A DNA stretch of 64,000 nucleotides from Acanthacorydalis orientalis (GCA_034766995.1 CM068314.1:19851201-19915200); one strand, 5' to 3'. Shown: positions 1 to 32,420, numbered from the stretch's first letter. Translations and numbers: made by a program. The notes: generated by a model not told the origin, from the letters alone.

Positions 1-159
1 ATATATGTCATTCATTCCAGAAATTTGAATGAATCATTGGAATATGATACATTAAACTTCTGTTTCACAAAGAAGAGATAAATGTTTTATTCTTATTAAA
101 AAGGAGAACGGTAAAATGTACGTGCAAACATTTTTCACACACACGTAAACTATACGCAT

Positions 160-185
160 ACATATATATATATATATATATTTAA

Positions 186-253
<68 letters not shown>

Positions 254-280
254 ATTTATATATATATATATGCATATATA
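160..280. repeat. (TA)n array
   Basis: About 120 bp of TA repeats with a few TTTA/TAAA breaks, upstream of Mical. Confidence 0.9.
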
Positions 281-705
281 GATTTCACTTGCATTGTTCA
301 TGTCTTTATTTATATCGTACTTGTTAAATTACAAACTGTATCTAAAATATAAAAATAATGGCTGATGTATCATTCTATTATTAAAATGTGTTTTGCATGT
401 TTGGGTGGCTAACCTACAAACGTCATCACATAGCTTAAGAAAGAATTGTCCTATATTTTGCTTGTAAGTATTTATGCCACAGTGCTTATGTTGTTATTCG
501 TTTCACAAAAAAATTACTTTATGGAGGTCTAAAGTTATCTATTAATATATGTATATATACGTAACTGTATATATGTAGGTATATATGTATATTAATATTT
601 TTTAATGCGTGGTAAATATATCGTTAATTTTATTTCATTTGTAATTTTAAAATAATATTGTTTTGACAATGGTACATTGAACTTTATAATTATTGTTGTG
701 TGTAT

Positions 706-836
<131 letters not shown>

Positions 837-960
837 CACAAACACATATACATACATACGATCACATTCATGTGCATGTTAATTATCCTGTTTGAAATTT
901 AGACCCATACACGTATTTTAATTTTTTATTTGGTTGTACTTACATATTTTCAGTATAATA

Positions 961-19859
<18,899 letters not shown>

Positions 19860-19918
19860 TTATATATTATTTATTACATTTTATAAATGTATGTGTTTGT
19901 ATGAAAAATTAATGCACA

Positions 19919-19996
<78 letters not shown>

Positions 19997-20026
19997 AGAA
20001 AAACAATATATATGTATATATACATA

Positions 20027-20106
<80 letters not shown>

Positions 20107-20151
20107 ATGTATATATATATATATATGTATGTATATATATATATGTATGTA

Positions 20152-20183
<32 letters not shown>

Positions 20184-23100
20184 CTATATATTATTCATAT
20201 TAAAATTCATTAGGGTATGTAATTTTCCACAGCTAAACTAAGCTTTAGTTCTATTTGTTATTGCAGACTATATCTGTATATTAATGTAAGTATATTTGGC
20301 AATTAATATTCACAGACATAATAAATAGTATCAATTAATAATACAAAGCATCTATTAATTTGTTATTTACATTAGTGTATATTTTCATAAAATATGTGTT
20401 GATAAATAGAATTTGAATTTCATAAAAGTGTGTATTTTTTAAATGAAAATATTTCAAATTCTGTAATTTCTAATATTTTCTTTCGTAACAAAAATAATTA
20501 ATGAAAGTACATAAAGTCTATTAATGAATATATTTGACAATTACAATAAAATGCTTTCTTTAAATGTTAAATATGTCTATAAATTTAATTACTAAAGACT
20601 AATCAATTAATAAAAATACTATATATATTTTAATAATTTATACAATGTTGAAGTATTACAACTTATGATATTTTTATCTGAAAGCAGCTGAATATAGAAT
20701 TATGAACTTATTTATTAATTCAATATTCATATTATAGTAATTAAAAAAGTTGGTTATTATTGTAAAATAATTTTTGTTTACATTTTCTGAGACTATATTA
20801 AAAATTAATAAACATAAGTTTAAAATATAATTGCATATACTATGTTTATTCTCTCTCCTATGTGCATATTTTTATGTATACATATGTATGTACATATATA
20901 CATACATACATAGTCTCCAGGAAATTAAAAAACTTAAATGTGTATCTTTTACTTTAAAAAAAACAATTGTTTAGTAAATAAATAAATTTTGTATGTAACT
21001 TCATTAAATACTTAATTGAAATCAAATGTATACATGTTTATTACACTCAATGTATATTTATAATTTTGTTTTGATTTTATGTACTTTCAGTTAATTCATA
21101 TATACTTTAATTCTATTGGCAGTGTAATACACGTTAATATTTATTTATAATGAAAATTTGTTATTGATTTGGTAATAACGTATGATTTTTTTTATCATAT
21201 AAAAAATAGAATGTTGTTCTGATACTATTTTTTAAAATGACACTAATTCTTGGTATTAAGAAAATATATTTTATCAAAGAACTAGTATTTTCTGTATTAG
21301 AAGTATGTTCAATAAGTTTTTCTTATTTTTTTTTTTGATGTAAATTTAAATTGATATAAGATTGCTGTAACTCAAGTACATATGTAATACCAAATTTTTA
21401 TTAAGTTAAAAAACTATTTTATTTATATGGTACTTTAATTGGCTTTAATACAGACAGTATTTAATTGCACTAAAATTTAAATAGAGATGATATTTAAATA
21501 TTAATTATATAAATAGTTGTTTTGGTATTTTTTATTTATGTCATGTTAATTACTTCAGTCAAAACAAAAGCTTCAATGTGTAAGAATGTTGTATGAGAAA
21601 ATTATGTTTCTGTGTCTCTGTATATATATACATACATATATATTTATTTATATATATATACACATACACACACACAATATTATGAAATTACTATTACAAA
21701 AATTTAATATTTGTTCATAAATATAAAATTGAAGATTTTTTACTTACCATCTATTAGCTAGTAAACTTGTAAACGCTTATTATTAATTTTACTATGTACT
21801 TTTTCTTTAGGATGATGATAAATGTATTCATGCATTTTTTTCTGTGTATTTATACTAAAATAACATAAATAAAGTTTGTTTGCATCTAATATATGGGAAA
21901 TTTATTTTAAAGATTTTTGGAGTGCACAAAAATGTAGCCTTACCTTTATTTACTGTAACAACATAATTTTGTTTGTCACATTTTGTATGAATTATTATTA
22001 ACCAACTATATCTTTTTAATGAAAACTAACTTGTACAAACATTTTCGAATGTAAATGTGGAGTGGAATTTAGTACAGTCAATATAATATTCATTCAACAG
22101 TGTATTTCACTCATTTCTTACAGCTAATTATATTTTACATCAAGTTTTTTCACAGAACGATTTTCAACTATTTTTTAGGATACCTACACTTCTATATTTA
22201 CCATCTAAAATAAGTACATTTTTATCTAATAATTATAAGCAGTTACAATCTACAAACCATTCAAAAAAGTTATTTGTAAAAAATCCAAATTAATATATAT
22301 ATATATATAAAATCAAAATTATCCACAAAAAACTACAATGTTGCAAAAATAATCTATCTGTGATGTTTACATATACATACTAACATATGTATAAAATGAC
22401 TGCATTGAGATATATCTGTGATAATTATTATATAAACATAGAGTTTAAAAAATGTTTAGTTTCATTTGGTTCATGTACAGGTTTATAATTGACAAGTAGG
22501 TGAGGACAGTGAGCAGGAGGTAAATCCCCCTAATTATATATATATACATTAAGGTAGAAGCAGGAACACATTTTTACAATAGAAAACAATCCATTGGCAA
22601 GGTTATAAATGATTTATGAAAACTTAATATCCTTAAGAAAAAATATATTTTAACATAACGTATTTCTAATACACGCTTATACCAGTTATTTAATTATTAA
22701 TCATAGGTAGATACATACTAATAATGACTAAAATAACAAACATGAAAATCACAACATACGCATTAAACTCAAATAGTGGCACAGATGTAAACCACAGTGT
22801 AAATTACATTCATACATAATATTTAACTAAAGACTAAATAATATAAAAAGAAAAATAAGAATTTTTGTTTCATGAAACACTTCTTGATGTGTACAAATAT
22901 GAATTTCAGTCCGATTTCACTATTATAGAATATATTTTTACAGACAGACACTGTAGTTTTAGCACAGAGTATAAAAATAAATCTATTTATTAAAAACATG
23001 AAATCATGATACATTTATTCACAAGAAAAATCACTCCTAGACCACATTTTACCAAATGGAATATAACACAAATTATGTTCCAAGACTGGCGATGTATAAA

Positions 23101-23212
23101 TGAACACTAGTCGTTCCACAAATGTCTATTTTTAACGTACAAATTTGTACATTAGAGTGACTTCATAAAATTTAATGTTCGATGTTGAATACACTTTAAC
23201 ATTACAATTATT
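19860..23212. other. Convergent interval between Mical and PPM1G
   Basis: 3.35 kb between the Mical stop and the PPM1G stop, so it must contain both 3' UTRs. It has a long compound TA/TATG microsatellite at 19921-20187 and then AT-rich sequence with many AATAAA-like words on both strands (for example TTTATT at 22986, which is AATAAA on the minus strand). No open frame with protein-like composition was found. Confidence 0.7.
19921..20187. repeat. Long TA/TATG compound microsatellite
   Basis: The longest simple repeat in the window, starting 61 bases after the Mical stop, so probably within the 3' UTR or just beyond it. Confidence 0.9.
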
Positions 23213-25547
23213 TTACGTTGCAGCATTTACATCTACATCTGTTTTTATACGTTTTCTATCATCATTTTCATTTTCTAATGGAGATGGTGACCTTTTTGCT
23301 TTTCCAATTTGTCCATTTTTAAAGTGTACTATTATAGCAGTCATATTATCGCAACCTGTGCCATCTCCCATAGTGTTTGGTGCTAAACAATGATCAAACA
23401 TCTAAAAAATAAGCATTAACTTTTTGTAGTAAAATTTTTTTCACACATGCTTTTATATATATATATATAAAGGAGAATAAAAGATTTTAAAAAAATTAAA
23501 AAATTCTTTCTAATAATATCAAATAATTTCATAATTTTCTATTTTATACATTAAATAATGTATTACAATTAATATGATTTTATATAAAATTGTTAGCAAT
23601 TAAAAATAAAAGCCTACTTGATTCACCTTAATTACATGCCAATTAATATATCTGGATTAAACTTAAATTTGAAAACATAAGCAAATATCTTCAAATAATT
23701 CAGAATTAAACACATTAATTAGTATGTAATTATTTATTTTTTTAAAAAAAAAACACTTACCTCTTCACATATTTGAGATATTTTAATTGAAGAACATTTT
23801 AATTTTTCCTTAACAAACTTAACTACTTGTTCACTGCTCATGTAATTCCAAATACCATCACATGCTAATACCATAAACTCATCATGCTCTGGATCAATAG
23901 TTAATGTTGCTACATCTGGCAATGCTGTTATCATTTGTTGTTCTGCAGGTAAACCAACTGCTTGTTTATAAGCATGATCACCTATAGCACGAGATAAGTT
24001 TAGCCCACCATTAACACGTCCATCTGCTGTTACTTTGCCACCAGCAGCACATATACGATCACACTCTTCTTTTGTTTCAGGTTTATGATCTATGCTCATT
24101 TCAACAGCTTTACCATCTCGACATACAACACATCGTGAGTCACCTGCATTTGCAACATAAAGCTCAGATCCACGTAACAAAGCTACTACAGCAGTGCAAC
24201 CACTATCCCATCCTGGTTCTTCAGCCATATTCATAGTAAAATCATCATCTTCTTCTTCATCCTCATCACTTTCATCATCCACATCATCTTCCTTTTCATT
24301 TTCACCACTACTAACTGAATCTTCATCAGAATCTTCATGATCTCCATCTGAATCTTCATCAACTACACCATCAAAGGTTATATCATTTTCATCTTCTGAA
24401 TCAGCATCATCACAATCACCTGCTGATAATATAGCACTATACAATTGTCTAATTGTACAATGCTTTAACTTGGATCGATTTACATTCATTTTATTATCTA
24501 TTTTTTTCACTTCATCCATTCCTTCTGTTGATTCTAAGACTTTACTTTCAAAATCATTTTTAATATCATTTATGTTATCGTCACTATTAGATTTATCTTT
24601 AACACTTTCTAATGTAGCAGTATTCTCTGAAGATATTTGACCATTTTCAACTAAAGGTAATAATGATGGTGACTTATCACCATTAATCTCATTACTAATT
24701 TTATTATTTTCTGTTTTAGTATTACTTGAACCCGTGTTATTTTTTGTGAAAACTTCTATTTTATTTTCAACATATTCAAATTCTGAACTTTTAACATTTT
24801 GCAACGTAATTTTTGATCCAGAAGCTTCATTTAATAATGCTCTCTTAGAAGAGCTCATTCCTGCACAAGTTTCATTAGATGAAGAACTACAAGAAGGTTC
24901 TTCACGTGAGTGTAAATTAGCTGATGATACAGGAACTTTTTTTGTTTCTGTATTTAGATGATATTTTTCCATTAATTTATCCAAAGGCATTGATGCTTCC
25001 TCATATAAATTATCTACATTTTCTTCATCCTCTGAATCAACAATATTTTTATCATCATCCTCATTCTTTTTACTACCAGCGATCTCTTTAAGTAAGGTTA
25101 CAACTTCTTTTGTAGCAATTGTTGCATCAAAACCAAGATAAGCATCAATTAATGCTTGTTTTAAATCACCTTTTTTATAAGTTTCTGTATTTTTTATAAA
25201 GTCTGGTAATTTTTGAGAACAATAAACAGCAACTTCATGACCACCGTGCCCATCATAAACAGCAAATAAAGATGTGTTAGTATCAAAACTTATTATACAA
25301 TTATGGGCATCCTAAAAATATAAAAAGTGAAAATGGCGCCATATGAAAAAAAATCATATAGAATGAAAAATATAAATTAACCTTCTTATTTAAAAACTAA
25401 ATTATAAACATTATAATAATTAGCTTTATCATTTACCTCTTGACTAATCCGCCAACCTTGCATTGAACTTGCTCCATAAATCAATTTATCATTAAATTCA
25501 TCACTTGATATTTTTTCAGTTCTAGGCTCAGATAAATAAGCACCCAT
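23213..25547 (-). CDS. PPM1G: Protein phosphatase 1G-like PP2C (PPM1G)
   Basis: Mn/Mg-dependent serine/threonine phosphatase of the PPM1G type, in vertebrates a nuclear enzyme linked to splicing and histone H2A-H2B exchange. Exons on the minus strand: 25547-25437, 25311-23761, 23401-23213; total 616 residues. The start MGAYLSEP matches the family N-terminus (usually myristoylated on Gly2 in PP2C relatives). Catalytic signatures: WRISQEDAH at about 32-40, VYDGHGG at 55-61, [13 protein letters not shown] from about 405, [32 protein letters not shown] and [10 protein letters not shown] near the C-terminus. As in PPM1G, the two halves of the PP2C fold are split by a long acidic insert, here about 300 residues with Asp/Glu runs just before the second half. 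The C-terminus carries a basic KRIKTD patch, a likely nuclear signal. Divergent from GINS1 across about 650 bp. Confidence 0.95.
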
Positions 25548-25865
25548 ATTTATAAATTATTTCAGTTCATATATGTATGTATATTAAAACCTATAAATGC
25601 TTGTAATTGTATTTTTGACACTGTAGCTTATAAATTCAACTTTGTCCGGCAAAAAGTAAACGAGCTTTCGTATATACGTTTAAATGAATTGTAGCATTTT
25701 GTAAGCGACTATTCTTTTATATACTTTGTATTCGCGCATCTGCCTTTTTGAAAATTGACTATAGACAATTTTTATACATTATTCATGTTAATAAAATTAG
25801 TAATTTAAAAGTGCTTTCGGATATTTTATTTAGTTAAATTTATAACATACAACTATTTTTTGTAG

Positions 25866-25915
<50 letters not shown>

Positions 25916-26197
25916 TTGTACATAGAGTTAGTACCATAGAGTAGTAGAGATACTTTATCTATGCTAAGTACTGTGTGAGTCTTTATCTATAGTGTTAACA
26001 GTGTGTACGTTAAGTATAAAGTAATTCGCGGGTGAAATTTTCAAGGACAAAAATTTCTTAAACAGGGTTAAAGATAATAAATAAATGTATATATATATAT
26101 ATATATAAATATATCTACGTATGCATGTATGTACTTATATATATATATATATATATATGCATACACATATGTGATGTATTTATATTGTTTTTAGAAA
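25548..26197. promoter_or_regulatory. Shared 5' region of PPM1G and GINS1
   Basis: The 650 bp between the two divergent start codons must hold both promoters. It contains a (TA)n tract at 25867-25911 and, at 25922-25991, two copies of the recurring word: GATACTTTATCTATG (TTTATCTATG at 25954-25963) and GAGTCTTTATCTATAG (25982-25991), preceded by GTACCATAG. The acceptor-like tttttag directly before the GINS1 ATG suggests that GINS1 has a 5' UTR intron. Confidence 0.55.
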
Positions 26198-27161
26198 ATG
26201 TTTACTGAAAAAGCATTAGAATTGATAAAGGAATTGGATCGGTGTCCAGATAGTTTACCACCCTTTAATGTAAATATCCATATATATATAAGGTAAATAA
26301 ATAGGAGTATATTTTTATTAGATTATTGTATTTTATAGGATGAACTTGTGAGATATGTTTTGCAAGAAATGAAAATTATTTTTGAGGAAAATTGTAATGA
26401 TGCGTAAGTTTTTTCAATAATAATAATTGTATTTTATTTATTTTTTGCAAAATGTTGCAAAATCATACAAATAATTAAATTTAATATTAGATTGTATTTG
26501 GCCGAATTATGTCGTTGTAAGAGTCCATCTTTCTATTATTAATTTTTAAAAATTGAAAGACATCATTCACTTGTATTTTACATATATATTACAGAGTAAT
26601 TGAAACCTTTCAAATCAATATTATTGCTATTAATCACATTTTTATTATTACAATGTAATAATGAAGCGTATATTCATTGTGTTACTATAATATGTAAATG
26701 AAATTAATTTTAGAATAGATGTTGCTGCTGGTGAAATTGATAATTGGTCAGTAATAGGAGTAAGACATGCAATATTGGCCAGAAACAAAAGGTTATTGTT
26801 AGCTTATATTTATAATCGTATGAAAAGAATTAGAACAATGCGTTGGGAATTTGGTAGCATATTACCACATGAAGTAAAATTAAATATGTGTGGTATTGAA
26901 ATCGAGTGGTTTAATACATATTCAAAAGCATTGACAAATTACATGCGTTCTATAGGAGATGATTACAAATTAAATTTAACACAAAACGTTACTCCACCGA
27001 AGTCTTTGTATATTGAAGTTCGTTGCCTTATCGATTATGGAAAAATAGAATTACAAGATGGAACCACTGTGTATCTCAAAAAAAATACTCAGCATTTATT
27101 ACCAAGATCAGAATGTGAACACTTAGTTAGACAAGGAATATTGCAACACATACTAGGCTAA
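26198..27161 (+). CDS. GINS1: DNA replication complex GINS protein PSF1
   Basis: PSF1 is one of the four subunits of GINS, which joins Cdc45 and Mcm2-7 to form the replicative helicase at nuclear replication forks. Exons 26198-26269, 26339-26403 and 26714-27161 give 194 residues, close to the usual 196. The N-terminus MFTEKALELIKEL matches the family start; further family blocks are RNKRLLLAYIYNRM, MRWEFGSILPHE, EIEWFNTYSKAL, PPKSLYIEVRCL and the C-terminal B domain ending LVRQGILQHILG. The acceptor tttttag lies only four bases before the ATG, so the 5' UTR is probably spliced. Divergent from PPM1G and convergent with SAAL1. Confidence 0.96.
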
Positions 27162-27193
27162 TATTTAAAAAAAAAAATACTTGATGTAAAAAT

Positions 27194-27199
27194 AATAAA
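27194..27199 (+). terminator. Poly(A) signal AATAAA of GINS1
   Basis: Canonical AATAAA 33 bases after the GINS1 stop codon; the most likely poly(A) signal, assigned by position only. Confidence 0.4.
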
Positions 27200-27740
27200 A
27201 AGTGAAATACATTTGGTAAAACAGTTTTCTGTACTAGTAACACAAATATATAAGATTTTTATAAGAAATAAATTAACAACTTTATATTACATATGTAATT
27301 ATTTATTAATAAATTCCATGTTTTATAAGTGTTAATACATTTTTATTCTATACATTAGTTTTTAATTGTTACACAATTGAACTAAATTTATGTTCAAAAC
27401 AATGCATATAATATTAAACAATTTTAATTACTATGTTTTCATAAAATTAAAGTTATTATAGAATTTCATTTGAATATAATATATATACACACACACAAAC
27501 ATGCATATGTAGACATACATACATACTGATTTCCAAATATCAATATACAAGAATGATGTAAAACAATACTTTTTTCCAAAGTGAAAATTTTGTAGTTTTT
27601 TTCAATTTTTTCTACAAAATTATTATTAAGGTAGTTTAATTCTAAATTAGACAATACCCATATTTACACTTTTAATTGAAATGTTTTTATTATTTTTCTT
27701 CAAACCTATTTTCAGTCTTATTTTATGTATCCTTTGTGTG

Positions 27741-27821
<81 letters not shown>

Positions 27822-27980
27822 TGAATGTTTAAAATGGATTACATGAATTGATTTTATTCATTACTCATCAGTAAATTTAGCAGCTGACAGAGAATTTCAA
27901 GTAAACTATTTAGCTTATTAAACATATCAAAGGCCTGACACTACTCAGAAGTCTGCTGTGTAACAAAATTAAAGTCTATG

Positions 27981-28030
<50 letters not shown>

Positions 28031-28080
28031 TATATACACACACATACATAAATATATTCATACACATAACTCAAATTAAG
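27200..28080. other. GINS1-SAAL1 convergent interval with TA arrays
   Basis: No gene seen. Contains two TA-rich microsatellites (27740-27819 and 27977-28028) and the 3' UTR of SAAL1; a minus-strand AATAAA lies at 27853-27858. Confidence 0.6.
27740..27819. repeat. (TA)n array
   Basis: Between GINS1 and SAAL1. Confidence 0.9.
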
Positions 28081-29376
28081 TTACAACAAATTTAATTCTA
28101 GTCTAGTAATGATATCTTGAATTTTTGAATTTTTTTCACTATTATCAAACAATTCAAAACTATTAAGAACTTTTTTTAAATACACAGACATACATTGTTT
28201 ATGTTTGAAATAGTTAATAATTACTTTGTAATCATCAATATTTATTACCATTTTATAAATGAAATATTTAAGATCTTTTTGTAGTTCTTCATTATTGGAA
28301 TCAAAATCAGATAATAATAATAAAACTGATATAATTACAGAAAAAATTCCAATATGAAATATTTCAAGAAGTTCAACTATACTTTTGACATTGTATAAAA
28401 ATGTTAAAACAATATCATCAATAGGAAATAAATACTCTTTTTTTGTTAAATGTGAAATTGAAGCATATATTTCATCTAAGGCTACCAATATATATGAATT
28501 TAAATTACAAATATAATTTTCAGAACTATGTTCTGAAAATATTGAGATAATGTTATTCAACAATTCTAAAAATAGTAAGTCTCTTTTCACATCACTTCCA
28601 CGTTCAAAAAAGTCATCTGATGGTTTTTTTATTTCTTGATAACTTTCAATAATACCTTTAAAAAGGTTGTTATTTAAAAATAATTTTAGAGTATCTACAT
28701 TTTCATTTTGTATTTCAGTATACAGCATAATTTGTAATGTTTTTAAAGTAGATAAAAGTAATTCTTCATGAGTGCTACTATTTAATATAAATGCAAAACT
28801 ATCAAAAAAGTTTTTATATTTTACCATACAATTATATAGCAGAAAATTATTTTCTACTCGGCAAGCCAAATTTATAAACCGCATTAATTGTATTAGTGTT
28901 TCTGAACAAGGTATAGAAATTAAATTAATTAGAACAGTAAGAGCAGTTTCATCTTCTATTAAATTCTGTAAAACAACAGTTGAAGAGCACATATTAGCAA
29001 TAATTCCTACTAAAATTTCAGTTAATCTATTATTGTCATTAACAACTGAAACTATTTCTGAAATTGATAAAGAAATAAAATTGTGCCTGGCTAAAAAATC
29101 AGTCACTTCTTTATCAGCAGACATATCCCACAACATACATAAATCTTGTTCAAATTTCGAAGACCATTTCTTTTCTTGTAACTGCAAAACTGTTGCTAAA
29201 ACATATCGTTCACTATACATAGTATTACCAATTGCATCTCCTTTTATTTTTTCCAAAATTTCTTCATCTATGTCATCAATAGCAGGGTTGCTAACCGTGT
29301 CATTGCCAATAAAATTATTCGAATTATCAAGTGAAAGAGTCATATTTGAGTTAAATTGTTTTTCGACTGAATCCAT
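28081..29376 (-). CDS. SAAL1: SAAL1-like armadillo-type protein
   Basis: Serum amyloid A-like 1 family; the vertebrate protein is linked to synoviocyte proliferation, and its molecular role in insects is unknown to me. One uninterrupted frame of 431 residues (the human protein is about 470). Family blocks: GDAIGNTMYSERYVL near residue 45, the FEQDLCMLWDMSADKEV segment, LTEILVGIIANMC and ILNSSTHEELLLSTLKTLQ, followed by helical repeats consistent with an ARM-like superhelix. Acidic N-terminus (DDIDEEILEKI). It has no intron, unlike nearly every neighbour. The start is the first ATG of the frame, preceded by A-rich sequence. The name rests on recognised motifs, without a search. Confidence 0.85.
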   Translation of the reverse strand: MDSVEKQFNSNMTLSLDNSNNFIGNDTVSNPAIDDIDEEILEKIKGDAIGNTMYSERYVLATVLQLQEKKWSSKFEQDLCMLWDMSADKEVTDFLARHNFISLSISEIVSVVNDNNRLTEILVGIIANMCSSTVVLQNLIEDETALTVLINLISIPCSETLIQLMRFINLACRVENNFLLYNCMVKYKNFFDSFAFILNSSTHEELLLSTLKTLQIMLYTEIQNENVDTLKLFLNNNLFKGIIESYQEIKKPSDDFFERGSDVKRDLLFLELLNNIISIFSEHSSENYICNLNSYILVALDEIYASISHLTKKEYLFPIDDIVLTFLYNVKSIVELLEIFHIGIFSVIISVLLLLSDFDSNNEELQKDLKYFIYKMVINIDDYKVIINYFKHKQCMSVYLKKVLNSFELFDNSEKNSKIQDIITRLELNLL

Positions 29377-30700
29377 TTTTAAATGATAATGATACTATTA
29401 ATATAATAAATATATTAAAAACACTTGTAACACATAACAAAATAGGTTATTCAACAAGTAATTGTATTTTTAGTACTTACAGGATCCTTGTAAAATTTTA
29501 ATTATAATCGGTTAATTTATCGTGATTTGTTGTAAATATGGGTAAATACATTTTTTAACACAAAACAATCAATCAAAATAATTCAAAATGGCCAGCTTGT
29601 AAATGTCAATTTGAAATTGGAAAAAATGTGTTACATAAATATAATCAAAAATATCACAAGATCTTCCACAGATTGCAACATTGGTCGCCACATATCTATC
29701 TCAAGAGCCTGTAATTTATCTATACTATGGTACCAATAATTATTTAGAAATCATAACTGTAATCATTACAAAATGTATGTTATACAGGTTATAATTTCGT
29801 ATACATTATCTTAAATAATAATAAATCAAAATTAACGAAAATTTTAGAAACAAATCACAATAAACAATGATTTTTCATTGAAATTAAACATTATAATTAA
29901 TCACTTCCCAGTATAGAGACAATCAAAGGTAGTTTCCAATTATTATTTTTAACCATTTTTTTTTTGTTCTTTCATAATATAATTATGTAAAGATTTAAAA
30001 ACTTTGTATCTAAACTCTTTCATTGTAAAGAGACATATAGTAGATGGATTGCTAATTGGTAGTAACAATTCCGCACTGTGATACCACTATGCTAAAAGGG
30101 ATGAACCGAATGAAATCAAAAATTGTATTTTAAAAACTTCAATAAATTATTAATATTAAAATAATACTTTTTGGCAGGTTTGCTTCAGTAAATTGAAATG
30201 TAGGCAAAGCTGGTTCAGCAACTGTGGTTATATGTTTGAGAATACTAACATTAAAAAAATATATTCCTGACAGGCAAACATTTTTGTTGAACTAAATACT
30301 TTATTTATGGATAGAAATCTACCACTTTATAAGGATTTGATCTGCTGAAATCGGTTTCAGTAATTCTTCAAACATATTTGATAGAGCAGTGGGTTTATCT
30401 CCAGTAAGTTCTGAAACAACCATCTCACATTCAGAAATTACATAACGCTTCTGAAACAACCATCTATTATACTCAGAATTTATGTAATACTAGTGAATAA
30501 AAAGATGTAATGGAGGACAAAAAAAGTCCATCGCATTAAATTCACCATGTGGTTTGATTAACTTCATCCTTAAGTAAGGTACTTTATTAACAAACAGACT
30601 TTTCTGTATAAACCAAATTACTTCACAAACTGAACTGGGCCCTATTACTGGATTTTTGAAATTACATTTGTTATTTGAATGTGAAGTTTTCTTAAAATTA
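29377..30700. other. SAAL1 upstream region and decayed coding-like stretch
   Basis: Upstream of SAAL1, TTTATCTATACTATGGTACC at 29715-29734 matches the recurring promoter-region word. Between about 30170 and 30650 the minus strand reads as protein-like sequence with several stops (for example ECEMVVSELTGDKPTAL), perhaps an old retrotransposed or transposon-derived copy; I cannot name it. A 40-base tandem duplication starts at 30409 and 30449 (TTCTGAAACAACCATCT twice). Confidence 0.4.
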
Positions 30701-30707
30701 TATATAT

Positions 30708-30895
30708 ATGATCATCATCATCTTCAGCCTCTGTTAATCCACTGCTGGATAAAGGCCTCTTCCATGATTTTCCATTTTGTTCGATTCAGTGCCTCTCTTT
30801 TCCACAGATTTCCAAGAAAGTTTTTAATATCCTTATCCCATATGTTCATTGGTCTCTTTCTGGGTCTTTTTATATTCCTTGGTTCCCAAATATAT
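30708..30895 (-). mobile_element. 3' end of a non-LTR retrotransposon ORF, decayed
   Basis: Read on the minus strand it gives basic, Trp-containing sequence of the kind found at the extreme C-terminus of many insect LINE reverse transcriptases (RKRPMNIWDKDIKN, then AFIQQWIN). On the plus strand it has the common GATCATCATCATC tail and the CCACTGCTGGATAAAGGCC word often seen in insect LINE 3' ends. About 190 bp only, no intact frame. Clade not assigned. Confidence 0.6.
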
Positions 30896-30921
30896 ATATA
30901 TATGAGTAAAATTATAATGTA

Positions 30922-31258
30922 TTAACACTACAAGAGATTTTCTAAAAGTAATAGTGAATTTTCATACAAATTAAATATTTGTTACCAATGATATTTGTTA
31001 ACTGCTAAATAAATTTCATGGGTTTTATTAACACTTGTATTTTGCTTTATCTAACGGCTTCAAACTGTAGAATGCAAAATTACTTTCCAGTATTAAAAGA
31101 TTTTTTATTGCAAACAAAAAATATACATAACTATAATTGCAAGAAGCCACCGATATATATGCCACCTGAACACATTTGTACCACTGGTGGTACACGGCAC
31201 TTGAACGGACAACCAATGTTTGTACCATAGGTGGTACATGCCGGCATCAACGTGTTAA
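30922..31258. mobile_element. Candidate TTAA-bounded short element with GTACC palindromes
   Basis: Bounded by TTAACAC at 30922 and GTGTTAA ending at 31258, i.e. inverted TTAACAC ends. Near its right end are two 16-base near-palindromes, GTACCACTGGTGGTAC (31178-31193) and GTACCATAGGTGGTAC (31222-31237). TTAA boundaries suggest a piggyBac-type non-autonomous element, but the terminal repeat is short, so this is tentative. Confidence 0.35.
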
Positions 31259-31429
31259 TGTTATACTATTAAATGTACAGTGATATAATTGCAACAAATT
31301 AAATAACAAAAAAGTATTATATACACATACATACATACATATATATATATATATGTATGTATTCATAACAATTGTAAAAAATTCCCAGTAATGATGATAC
31401 TTCATATGTGAAAAAAAAAATATATTTAA

Positions 31430-32367
31430 TTAATATGAATGATAATCAATACTTTGACGAATTGTCATACAATCTACTTCATCAATTTTTAATGTATTTA
31501 TTTTAATATTTATATCTTCTTCGAGTTGAATTTGTGTTTTAAGAAGATATCTTAAAGAAGCTTGAGCCTAAATTAAATTAAAAAAAATTAAAATAAAGGA
31601 AACATTAAATGAATATTTTGAATACCTCTGAAAGTAGTAATTGCAACTTGGCAACTCTTTCTTGATTTTGTTGAATTTCTTGAATAAGTTTTACTTCAAC
31701 GATGTCACAAACAAGTTCAATACCAGACCTTTGTGCTCTGTTCCCTAGTCTAACATGTGCAAGAGCTATAAATTTTTCCTTTTCAGCAATAGCCATTTCC
31801 AAGTGTGTTATATTACATGTCATTTCATTTGCTTGTCTAACTATCTAAAATGTTTTTTTAATTTTTATATAAGCACTTTAAGGTTTTTTGTAACTACAGA
31901 TACAGTTGAAAATAAAGAAAATTGTAAAAAGATATGTAAATAGGCATTTTTAGAAATAAAAATATTATTCAAATAATTATAAAAATCTTTCATTCAAAAA
32001 TGCAAAATATTGTATATTAATATAATAATTTTAGATTGACACAATTTTAAATATTATAATGCATTATTAAAAATTTTTAATATACACATTCATCCACATA
32101 TTCATATCATATATATTATATTGAGTTTATTTATTTACTTCACTATGATGCAATTCCATTTTGGTTTTAGCTTCTTTCACTTCTGCAATTCGTTTCGTAA
32201 ATGCATTATTTACAGCATCATATTGAACTTTTAAATCTTCTGTTACTTGTTTTAGTAGTGTATCAATATAAGAACATAGAGAAAGACCTGAATTAACTTC
32301 TTTACAAGATGTAATAATACTTTTATTTGAATGTTCAATCCATTCATTAGCAGTCACATTTCTAAAT

Positions 32368-32420
<53 letters not shown>

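Noticed and set aside
23175..24961. Plus-strand ORFs over PPM1G
   Set aside because: Antisense to exons with PP2C signatures.
28772..29386. 204-codon plus-strand ORF
   Set aside because: It is antisense to the SAAL1 frame, which carries recognisable family motifs; its composition is that of a shadow frame.
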